A DNA stretch of 6,557 bases from an uncultured Pirellula sp. (lineage in GTDB: Bacteria > Planctomycetota > Planctomycetia > Pirellulales > Pirellulaceae). Position 1 is the stretch's first letter, and every line of letters starts with the position of its first letter. Where the stretch lies: assembly GCA_903837255.1 (NCBI GenBank), contig CAILTZ010000839.1:1-6557 (forward strand), read 5' to 3'. Below, piece after piece: positions 1-4,935 of the stretch. Both the position numbers and the translations under genes were made by a program. The notes beneath the pieces are model-generated. The model was not told the DNA's origin and searched no databases. It worked only from the letters and a program-made list of their open reading frames with translations.

Positions 1-1182
1 AGCCCACAGATACTCGCGGCCATCAAGGCGATCAAGTCGATGCCGGGAATCGCCGTGCAGGAGAAGGACGGCGAGTTCATCGGCGTTGACTTTCGCAAGT
101 GCGGAGACGAGTGGGTAAAGACCTTTCCAAGAGTCCTTGAGATACCCACCGTACAAACCGTTTCGGTAAGCGGCCCGGCGGCGACTCATGAACTGATTGT
201 CACGCTCAAGTCGTTGCCAAATCTCCGGGCATTGCGCATGGAGCAAGCCTCGATCACCGACCAGACAATCGCCGAGGTGGCCAAGTTTCCCAAGGTTGAC
301 GATATCCTTTTGGATCGGTGCGGGATCACCGACGAATGCCTCAAGAGCTTGGGTCAGTCCAAGACCATCAAGCGGATCCGTGCACCGAGGACCAAGTTGT
401 CCGATGCCGGTCTGGCGTATTTGAAGGATACCATTCAGTTGGAACTGCTCGATCTTTCCGATTGCAATCAGATCAGCGATGCGGGGCTTGCGCATTTGAA
501 GGGGCTGAGCAAGCTCCGGAACTTGAGCCTTTGGGGACCACGGATCACCGATGACGGGATGAAGTATCTCTCGGGGTTGACCAACATGGTTGCGATCTCG
601 TTTCAAGATTGCGGAGTGACCGATCAGAGCTTTTCGGCGTTGTCGGGGATGACCAAGCTCAAGGAGTTCGACATTTTCCGAACGCGTGCTGGCAATGACG
701 CGTTGGGTGCTATCTCCGGGGCGACAGACATGTCGAAGATGAAGCTGCGAGACTGCTCGATCACGACCAAAGGGATTGTCGAGCACATCGGCAAGTTCCA
801 GAACCTTACCGCGTTGGACTTGAGCGAGACGACGATCAAGGATGCGGCGATTGTCGAGATTGGCAAGCTCCCGAAGCTCGAGGAACTGAATCTCTGGCAG
901 ACGCGGGTGACGGATTCTGGCCTGGCCGCTTTGACTTCTAGTAAGCTCAAACGATTGAACTTGGACGACACCATCATTGGGGACGGGGCGATCGAGCATT
1001 TGGCCAAGATCGAGACATTGGAATTTCTCCATATTGGCAAGACGGCCGTTACCGATGAGAAGCTAGGGGAGCTAGCGAAGCTGAAGAATCTTAAGGATTT
1101 GATTTTGACCAACACGAGCTTGAGCAAGAAGGCCGTCGAGAGCTTGCAGGGAAAATTACCCAAAACCAACATCAAGTACTGA
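1..1182 (+). CDS. Leucine-rich-repeat protein, 5' end outside the window
   Basis: The frame is open from base 1 (residues S-P-Q-I-L-A-A-I-K...), so the ATG at 40 is probably internal and the true start lies to the left. The visible part is about 393 residues. After a short non-repeat region (nt 1-180) come about 13 repeats of 23-24 residues built on L-x-x-L-x-L-x-x-(T/C)-x-I-(T/S)-D-x-G-L, for example the I-T-D, I-S-D-A-G-L and V-T-D-S-G-L steps, running to the C-terminus. This is the ribonuclease-inhibitor/GALA-like repeat type that is abundant in planctomycetes, normally a curved protein-binding scaffold. No catalytic domain, membrane segment or sorting signal is seen at the C-terminus; a signal peptide could lie upstream. 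The partner and role are unknown. The start of the region (A-A-I-K-A-I-K...V-x-E-K-D-G-E-F-I-G-V-D-F) resembles the lead-in strand found before such repeats. It ends with TGA at 1180-1182. Confidence is high for the fold and none for a specific function. Confidence 0.85.
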   Translation, partial: SPQILAAIKAIKSMPGIAVQEKDGEFIGVDFRKCGDEWVKTFPRVLEIPTVQTVSVSGPAATHELIVTLKSLPNLRALRMEQASITDQTIAEVAKFPKVDDILLDRCGITDECLKSLGQSKTIKRIRAPRTKLSDAGLAYLKDTIQLELLDLSDCNQISDAGLAHLKGLSKLRNLSLWGPRITDDGMKYLSGLTNMVAISFQDCGVTDQSFSALSGMTKLKEFDIFRTRAGNDALGAISGATDMSKMKLRDCSITTKGIVEHIGKFQNLTALDLSETTIKDAAIVEIGKLPKLEELNLWQTRVTDSGLAALTSSKLKRLNLDDTIIGDGAIEHLAKIETLEFLHIGKTAVTDEKLGELAKLKNLKDLILTNTSLSKKAVESLQGKLPKTNIKY

Positions 1183-1192
1183 GAAATCCGTG

Positions 1193-1260
1193 TTGACACC
1201 GCCGGTAGGATTCTAGTAATCGTTCTTGTTATTGACGATTCAAAAATCAAGCTCTATCGG
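1193..1260 (+). promoter_or_regulatory. Two candidate sigma70-like promoters ahead of the structured RNA
   Basis: A perfect TTGACA (1193-1198) lies 11 bases after the LRR stop codon and is followed, after 16 bases, by AGTAAT (1215-1220, 4 of 6 matches to TATAAT). A second box, TTGACG (1232-1237, 5 of 6), has TATCGG (1255-1260, only 3 of 6) 17 bases on. Either would start a transcript that runs into the hairpins at 1261-1467. There is no protein-coding gene for 600 bases downstream, so the natural product would be a non-coding RNA. Calling -10 boxes by eye is unreliable in planctomycetes. Confidence 0.35.
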
Positions 1261-1444
1261 CGGTCGGGGTTTTGCGGGAAAACTCGACCGGCCTTCCTAC
1301 TGGGTTGGAGCAGCACATAACCGCGGACTTGGCAGTTACTGGGTCAATTGCCTGTTCGGGGAGCTACACGGTAGAGCTTAAGACTGCGCGTCGGGGCATT
1401 CCTCAAGGGGTGCCCCGACGCCAGGGAACAACGCCGAGAAGGCC
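1261..1444 (+). ncRNA. Candidate structured RNA with 6S-like architecture
   Basis: No credible protein is encoded here, but the stretch folds extensively. A 5' hairpin pairs CGGTCGGGGTTTT with AAAACTCGACCG (1261-1290, one bulge, one G-U). A long-range stem pairs GGCCTTC (1290-1296) with GAAGGCC (1438-1444), continued by GTTG (1304-1307) with CAAC (1429-1432). An inner stem pairs CGCGGACTT (1322-1330) with AAGACTGCG (1380-1388), 8 of 9 positions including one G-U. Within it are hairpins at 1331-1352 and 1361-1379. On the 3' side a 15-bp hairpin (1388-1421, two G-U pairs, TCAA loop) sits before the closing strand. E. coli 6S RNA, from memory, has the same order: closing stem, bubble, CGCGGUU/AACUGCG apical stem, then a small 3' hairpin, and it contains CUUAAAACUGCG against CTTAAGACTGCG here (1377-1388). 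A 155-185-nt product fits 6S size. The alternative is a cis-acting leader or attenuator, but no gene follows the terminator closely. The RNA call is moderate; the 6S identity is tentative. Confidence 0.4.
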
Positions 1445-1474
1445 AGCGAGGATATCGCTGGCCTTCTTCGTTTT
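1437..1474 (+). terminator. Intrinsic terminator after the structured RNA
   Basis: A perfect 13-bp stem, AGAAGGCCAGCGA (1437-1449) with TCGCTGGCCTTCT (1455-1467), closes on a 5-base GGATA loop. It is followed by TCGTTTT (1468-1474), an interrupted T-run. It lies about 255 bases after the LRR stop and ends the candidate RNA transcript. Its left arm contains GAAGGCC, which can instead pair with GGCCTTC at 1290-1296, so the terminator and the long-range closing stem are mutually exclusive folds. Confidence 0.65.
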
Positions 1475-1475
1475 C

Positions 1476-1616
1476 GGACCGCTGATAAAACCGGACCGCT
1501 GATAAAACCGGACCGCTGATAAAACCGGACCGCTGATAGAACCGGACCGCTGATAAAACCGGACCGCTGATAAAACCGGACCGCTGATGGGACGCTGATG
1601 GGACGCTGATAAAGCC
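1476..1616 (+). repeat. 17-bp tandem repeat array (GGACCGCTGATAAAACC)
   Basis: Six consecutive 17-bp units start at 1476, 1493, 1510, 1527, 1544 and 1561. Five are identical; the unit at 1527 has one change (ATAGAACC). They decay into two shortened 11-base units (1578-1588 and 1589-1599) and a last divergent 17-base unit (1600-1616, GGGACGCTGATAAAGCC). The array begins two bases after the T-run of the terminator. The 17-base period is not a multiple of three and each unit carries TGA and TAA, so it is not coding. The high identity suggests a recently expanded minisatellite. No flanking cas genes or CRISPR-type spacers are present. Confidence 0.9.
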
Positions 1617-1619
1617 GGA

Positions 1620-1668
1620 CCGCGGGTGGGCAGCCTTGTAGCTTTCTGAGCCAGGCTAGCCGCGGGTG
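1620..1668 (+). repeat. Direct repeat CCGCGGGTG, two copies
   Basis: The 9-mer CCGCGGGTG occurs at 1620-1628 and 1660-1668, 40 bases apart. The first copy grows directly out of the degenerate end of the 17-bp array. I associate CCGCGGGT-containing intergenic repeats with Pirellula-type planctomycete genomes, but this is from memory. The remaining bases to about 1740 show no gene and no strong structure. Confidence 0.45.
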
Positions 1669-1744
1669 ATTGCCAGGAGACGGATCTTCAAAAAACCGGG
1701 GAAACTAGGGACTTCGGTTAAGAAATGATGAACCTGCGCCATGG

Positions 1745-1829
1745 TTTAGGATCGATCCTGCCATGTACAATAGAAAGAAAAATAGGAAAACATCCTTCGG
1801 TCCCTCTTCTGGTAAAGGGAGCTTAACAA
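1745..1829 (+). promoter_or_regulatory. Promoter, palindromic operator candidate and RBS of the cassette
   Basis: TACAAT (1766-1771, 5 of 6 matches to TATAAT) is followed by an A-rich start region. The -35 is weak: TTTAGG at 1745-1750 with a 15-base spacer. Between them lies the perfect 12-bp palindrome AGGATCGATCCT (1748-1759), placed where a repressor would block polymerase. The ribosome binding site AAGGGAG (1815-1821) is 8 bases before the ATG at 1830. Its AGGGA (1816-1820) can pair with TCCCT (1801-1805), a weak 5-bp stem that could partly hide it. The regulator is unknown. Confidence 0.45.
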
Positions 1830-2897
1830 ATGCTCGATCAAATGCTCGCTCACGGTGGTCTTTGGTTACTCGATCCGGTCATCCATCTTGCTGGACCGGA
1901 ATTCTTGATTCTCTTTAGCGTTTTGACCGTGATGGGTCTAATCGCAACAAGGATTCTTGTGAATCGGTCGACCCGCTCGGATTTGCCCCGGTTGAAAATC
2001 CCTGAACGCTTGGACCCTTACGCGATCGCTTACCTTCGCGGGGGCGATACGGAGGTGATCAGAACGGCGATGGTCGAACTGGTCGATGAAGGTTGGATTG
2101 TCCAGGAGTCGGCACCGACAGGGTTATTGAAGAAGGTTGCGGGAACCACCCCCAAATGGAAGACGGATCTGCAAGGCAAGTCGATCGAAGAGTTCAGTCT
2201 ATTGCAGCAGGTCCTGCTGAAACATTTCCAAGTCCCTCATGATGGGGCCAGTGTTTTTAATGGTTCGCTACGATATAGCGCCAGAGAGGAAAGCAAGATT
2301 TATCGCAAGTGGGTAAACGACGAAGAACTCCTGAACAATCGACCTATTGATCCATCGGTTCGGCTCTCGATATGGTCGACGTTTTTGGTGATTGAAGGAC
2401 TCGGAGTCTACAAACTCTTGCATGCGCTGTCTGAGCATCGTAGCAACGTTGCTTTCTTAGGGGTCGGCTTACTGATCCATGCGTTCTTGTTCTATCTGGT
2501 GACGCTTCGGACTCGCTTGAGCAGTCGCGGCACTCAATTCCTCAAGGACATTCAGACCGTTTGTGTTTCGGTTCGCAGTCTACGCAACACCGTACCCGAG
2601 CCTGCTCGTTCGAGATACTCGACTAGATCAGGGGTCTTGGCGTTGGCTGGCGATGCATCGATGCCCCTCTTGGCGATGGGTGTCTTTGGAATCTCCTCGC
2701 TCCAGGGTAGTCTGCTCGATCCCCTTTTTGTTTCTTACCGCAAGTCGGCTGCAAACGGCTCGGGGTGCTCAGGCGGAGGTTGCGGTGGGAGCTGTGGCGA
2801 TGGTTCAAGCTGCGGCGGTGGTTCTAGTTGCGGCGGCGGCTCAAGCTGTGGCGGTGGCGGTTGTGGCGGAGGCGGCTGTGGCGGTTGTGGCGGCTAG
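1830..2897 (+). CDS. TIGR04222-type membrane protein with Cys/Gly/Ser-rich C-terminal tail
   Basis: The protein has 355 residues. A hydrophobic segment (about 24-43) is followed by L-D-P-Y-A-I-A-Y-L-R-G-G (61-72) and a short helix reading A-M-V-E-L-V-D-E-G-W-I (80-90), the hallmark of the TIGR04222 domain. Two further membrane segments lie at about 181-199 and 207-225. A conserved-looking L-A-L-A-G-D-A region follows (270-276). From about 310 to 355 the protein is almost only Gly, Ser and Cys, with nine cysteines (313, 318, 322, 328, 334, 340, 345, 350, 353) and three S-S-C-G-G-G units. The rest of the protein has one cysteine (245). TIGR04222 proteins often carry such tails and sit beside DUF692 enzymes; I know of no biochemical function. 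Given the neighbouring MNIO gene, the tail is the obvious candidate substrate: a membrane-anchored, possibly modified, metal-binding or redox appendage. That role is inference. The start is supported by AAGGGAG 8 bases upstream. Confidence 0.85.
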   Translation: MLDQMLAHGGLWLLDPVIHLAGPEFLILFSVLTVMGLIATRILVNRSTRSDLPRLKIPERLDPYAIAYLRGGDTEVIRTAMVELVDEGWIVQESAPTGLLKKVAGTTPKWKTDLQGKSIEEFSLLQQVLLKHFQVPHDGASVFNGSLRYSAREESKIYRKWVNDEELLNNRPIDPSVRLSIWSTFLVIEGLGVYKLLHALSEHRSNVAFLGVGLLIHAFLFYLVTLRTRLSSRGTQFLKDIQTVCVSVRSLRNTVPEPARSRYSTRSGVLALAGDASMPLLAMGVFGISSLQGSLLDPLFVSYRKSAANGSGCSGGGCGGSCGDGSSCGGGSSCGGGSSCGGGGCGGGGCGGCGG

Positions 2898-2947
2898 CGG
2901 CTGTGCTAAGCTGGCATCGGTGGATATTCCAATGAGGGAGGTACTTG

Positions 2948-3790
2948 GTGAACTGGTCTGACTTGCCCGAGCTGGGTGTTGGAATTGGCTATCGAGAGCC
3001 CTTTCTATCCAAGTTGTTTGATTGCCGCGATTCGATCGATTTTCTAGAGATCACCGCAGACCACTACTTTGAACCGATTGACTCGAAAGCGGCTGAGCTC
3101 GATCTGCTGGCAAACAACTTTCCATTGATCCCGCATGGGTTGGCGATGTCCCTCGGGAGTGCCGAGGGCCTCGATGCAACGTACTTGAAACTCTATGCAG
3201 ATCTGGTCAATCGGTTAAAGCCGGCTTGGTGCAGCGAACACATCGCCTTTACTCGAGCCGGTGGAATCGATATCGGTCATTTGACCCCGCTACCAAAAAC
3301 CGATGCGACGCTGCGAGTGCTTCACGACAACATTGCGCGATTGCAGGATGCCATCCAAACCCCACTGATCCTGGAAAACATCACCGACACGATCCGTTAT
3401 CCCACAGAGATTTATGATGGGGCAGAATTCTTGGGCGAGCTTTGCGATCGGAATGATGTTGGATTGCTGTTGGATGTAACAAATCTTTTCATCAATTCGG
3501 CAAACCATCGATTCGATCCAGTAGAATTCCTGCATCGGCTGCCCAAGGATCGGATTGTCCAATTGCACTTTGTGGGTGGATACATCGAGGACGGTCTTTG
3601 GGTCGACAGCCATAGCCGAGCGACCCAAGACGAGATTTGGGAGCTTTTAGATCGGGTAGTCCGCTTCGCAGAGGTCAAGGGGATGATCCTGGAGCGAGAC
3701 GAGAACATCCCAGACCTACAGGAACTGACCACTGAGCTGGAGCATGCAAGAGCCATCGTCGAACGAGTTCGAGCAACACCAGGAGCTTGA
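2948..3790 (+). CDS. DUF692 / MNIO family multinuclear iron-dependent oxidative enzyme
   Basis: The protein has 280 residues from GTG 2948, the usual family length, and a TIM-barrel-type sequence. The start choice is between TTG 2945 and GTG 2948; GGAGGT at 2937-2942 stands 5 bases from the GTG and only 2 from the TTG, so GTG is preferred. Motifs in order: G-V-G-I-G-Y-R near the N-terminus; F-L-E-I-T (32-36); I-P-H-G-L (61-65, H63); C-S-E-H (96-99); L-E-N-I (142-145, E143); L-L-L-D-V-T-N (173-179, D176); Q-L-H-F-V-G-G (205-211, H207); D-S-H (220-222); I-L-E-R-D (247-251, E249). The His, Glu and Asp of these motifs are the expected ligands of the multi-iron site. Known relatives (MbnB, TglH, ChrH, BufB) use iron and oxygen to modify peptide residues, mostly cysteine, with a partner protein. 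It follows the Cys-tail gene by 50 bases and overlaps its partner gene, so one operon is likely. The substrate is inferred from position only. Confidence 0.93.
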   Translation: MNWSDLPELGVGIGYREPFLSKLFDCRDSIDFLEITADHYFEPIDSKAAELDLLANNFPLIPHGLAMSLGSAEGLDATYLKLYADLVNRLKPAWCSEHIAFTRAGGIDIGHLTPLPKTDATLRVLHDNIARLQDAIQTPLILENITDTIRYPTEIYDGAEFLGELCDRNDVGLLLDVTNLFINSANHRFDPVEFLHRLPKDRIVQLHFVGGYIEDGLWVDSHSRATQDEIWELLDRVVRFAEVKGMILERDENIPDLQELTTELEHARAIVERVRATPGA

Positions 3791-4244
3791 GCGCCTCCAA
3801 GCTGCACTTGCCAAGCGATTGGTCTTCTGGAATCGATCGCTCGAATCGGACTCGGCTGAGCTAGACTCGGCTGAGCTGGATCGGGCTAGCGAGACGCTTT
3901 TGCGTAAGCGGATTTCGCAGACCAGGTCGCTACTGCCTGAGAGTACCAAGCTATTAGGTCGAGAGTATCGGCGCGAGTTTCGCGAGTATGCAAAGAGCCA
4001 TCACTTCGACGGCCATCGAGCGATCCTGCTCGATGCCATTCACTTTGCCGATTGGAAGCTTTGTCGTTTGGCCGGGGAGCAGGAGAGCAAGCCGGATGGC
4101 CACAAGCTCCGAGACGCCTTGCGGTGGGAGCAGGAGTTGTGCCGCGTGCGACTGAGTCGTTTTCGGTTGCGACTCATGAGGATCGGCTCGGAGGTGCGAT
4201 GGGTGTTTCGGTGTGGGAAAACCATGAGGATTTGGAGTTGGTAG
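3744..4244 (+). CDS. Small MNIO partner protein, SCO6045-like
   Basis: The protein has 166 residues, strongly charged, with no signal peptide or membrane segment. The ATG at 3744 lies 47 bases inside the upstream enzyme gene, in another frame. A TGA at 3726-3728 leaves only CTG 3732 as an earlier start, so translational coupling is likely. The core reads A-S-E-T-L-L-R-K-R (48-56), L-L-P-E-S-T-K-L-L-G (63-72), F-R-E-Y-A (79-83) and D-A-I-H-F-A-D-W (97-104). From memory this spacing (L-L-x-K-R, P-x-x-x-x-x-L-G, F-x-x-Y-A, D-x-x-x-F-A-x-W) matches the protein that accompanies TIGR04222 and DUF692 genes in Streptomyces, typified by SCO6045. MNIO enzymes generally need such a partner to hold the substrate, so a substrate-recruiting role is inferred. 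A tandem D-S-A-E-L pair (36-45) comes from a perfect 14-base repeat in a 15-bp unit. The Arg-rich C-terminus (134-166) looks divergent. Gene existence is well supported; family naming is moderate. Confidence 0.7.
   Translation: MQEPSSNEFEQHQELERLQAALAKRLVFWNRSLESDSAELDSAELDRASETLLRKRISQTRSLLPESTKLLGREYRREFREYAKSHHFDGHRAILLDAIHFADWKLCRLAGEQESKPDGHKLRDALRWEQELCRVRLSRFRLRLMRIGSEVRWVFRCGKTMRIWSW
3849..3878 (+). repeat. 15-bp tandem duplication inside the partner gene
   Basis: GACTCGGCTGAGCTA (3849-3863) is repeated as GACTCGGCTGAGCTG (3864-3878), differing at the last base only. It encodes D-S-A-E-L twice, without shifting the frame. Near-identity at synonymous positions suggests a recent slippage duplication in a loop before the conserved L-L-R-K-R region. 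Confidence 0.85.
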
Positions 4245-4284
4245 GTCGGGCCGCTTGTCAAATCCCACAGACTTTTTTGGAAAA

Positions 4285-4325
4285 AACGAACCATTTCGTT
4301 GACAGGATCTCTGGATTCCCACAAT
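4285..4325 (+). promoter_or_regulatory. Candidate promoter of yraN with an overlapping inverted repeat
   Basis: TTGACA (4299-4304), a perfect -35 box, is followed after 15 bases by CACAAT (4320-4325, 4 of 6). The spacer is short, so the call is weak. An inverted repeat, AACGAA-CCAT-TTCGTT (4285-4300), overlaps the first two bases of the -35 box and could be an operator. If real, yraN is transcribed separately from the MNIO cassette. Confidence 0.35.
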
Positions 4326-4338
4326 TAGTTCCATGGGC

Positions 4339-4369
4339 CCAATCTCGGTGGAAACCCCGCTGAGATTGG
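4339..4369 (+). promoter_or_regulatory. Leader hairpin upstream of yraN
   Basis: CCAATCTCGG (4339-4348) pairs with CTGAGATTGG (4360-4369): ten pairs including one G-U, with an 11-base loop. No T-run follows, so it is not a typical intrinsic terminator. It lies after the candidate promoter and before the likely yraN start at 4405 or 4426, which argues against starting translation at the ATG at 4333. It could slow decay or modulate read-through from the cassette. Confidence 0.4.
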
Positions 4370-4425
4370 CTGGAACAATGCGGCCACGAACTGGGGGATC
4401 ATGCATGGGAGGACTTGGGATTCTG

Positions 4426-4935
4426 ATGCACCGCTATCGAGTCGTCCGGCGTTACGTCAAGAAAAGTTCTCGCAGTTTGCTGGATCGCCTCGAGAATCGC
4501 TGGTTCGAGTTTCGTAAATCGATGCGATACTTTCCGCCTTGTGTCGAGGAATCGACCGGTGAGTATGGCGAACGCTTAGCGGTCGAATACTTGCGACGCT
4601 GCGGTTATGTCATCCTCGAATGCTCCTACGACTGCAAGTTGGGAGAGATCGATATCATCGCAGCATGGAAGGCTAGAACGGTGGTATTCGTCGAGGTCAA
4701 GACATGGAGTCGGCAGAAAGAGAATCTTGGAGGGCCGGCCGATGCGGTGGATGACATCAAGCAGCGCAAGATCTGTCGCACCGCATTGCACTATGCAAAG
4801 CGTCACGGACTTCTCGACACCCAAGGCCGATTCGATGTGATCGAAGTCGTCTTGGGGGGCGATCCGGGGCATCCGCGTTTTCGGCACATCCAAGCGGCTT
4901 TTGAGAGCCAGGAGGCGTTTCAAATGCATGCCTAG
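4426..4935 (+). CDS. yraN: YraN (UPF0102) family nuclease-fold protein
   Basis: From ATG 4426 the product has 169 residues. The family core starts at G-E-Y-G-E-R-L-A-V-E-Y-L (45-56) and continues with K-L-G-E-I-D-I-I (71-78) and V-F-V-E-V-K (87-92). D76, E90 and K92 form a PD-(D/E)xK-type nuclease site like that of Holliday-junction resolvases. YraN proteins are usually about 120 residues; here a basic stretch of about 40 residues precedes the core. In-frame ATGs also exist at 4333, 4378 and 4405. The ATG at 4333 has no ribosome binding site and lies before a leader hairpin; 4405 has GGGGGA 6 bases upstream; 4426 has a G-rich TTGGGA 5 bases upstream. The choice between 4405 and 4426 is open. 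The biological role of the family is poorly defined. The gene ends at a TAG that overlaps the argH stop on the other strand. Family assignment is firm; catalytic activity is not shown. Confidence 0.9.
   Translation: MHRYRVVRRYVKKSSRSLLDRLENRWFEFRKSMRYFPPCVEESTGEYGERLAVEYLRRCGYVILECSYDCKLGEIDIIAAWKARTVVFVEVKTWSRQKENLGGPADAVDDIKQRKICRTALHYAKRHGLLDTQGRFDVIEVVLGGDPGHPRFRHIQAAFESQEAFQMHA

Noticed and set aside
1..1182. LRR protein as a member of the MNIO cassette
   Set aside because: It is separated by a terminator, a repeat array and about 650 bases, and has no Cys-rich or iron-enzyme link.
624..1250. A 208-residue minus-strand frame opposite the LRR gene
   Set aside because: It is the antisense shadow of regular leucine-rich repeats, with low-complexity Ser/Leu composition.
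1272..1502. A 76-residue open frame across the intergenic hairpins
   Set aside because: It starts with TTG without a ribosome binding site, spans two strong hairpins and enters the 17-bp repeat array. Composition looks random.
1476..1616. CRISPR array
   Set aside because: The units abut without unique spacers and are only 17 bases long; this is a plain tandem repeat.
2563..2961. A 132-residue frame, Ala/Val-rich, overlapping the Cys-tail gene
   Set aside because: It is the shifted reading of the Gly/Cys codon repeats (GGC read as GCG/GTG), an artefact of the tail composition.
4052..4363. Frameshifted continuation of the partner gene into another frame
   Set aside because: The conserved part of the partner protein ends well before its stop, and the alternative frame has no resemblance to a known domain.
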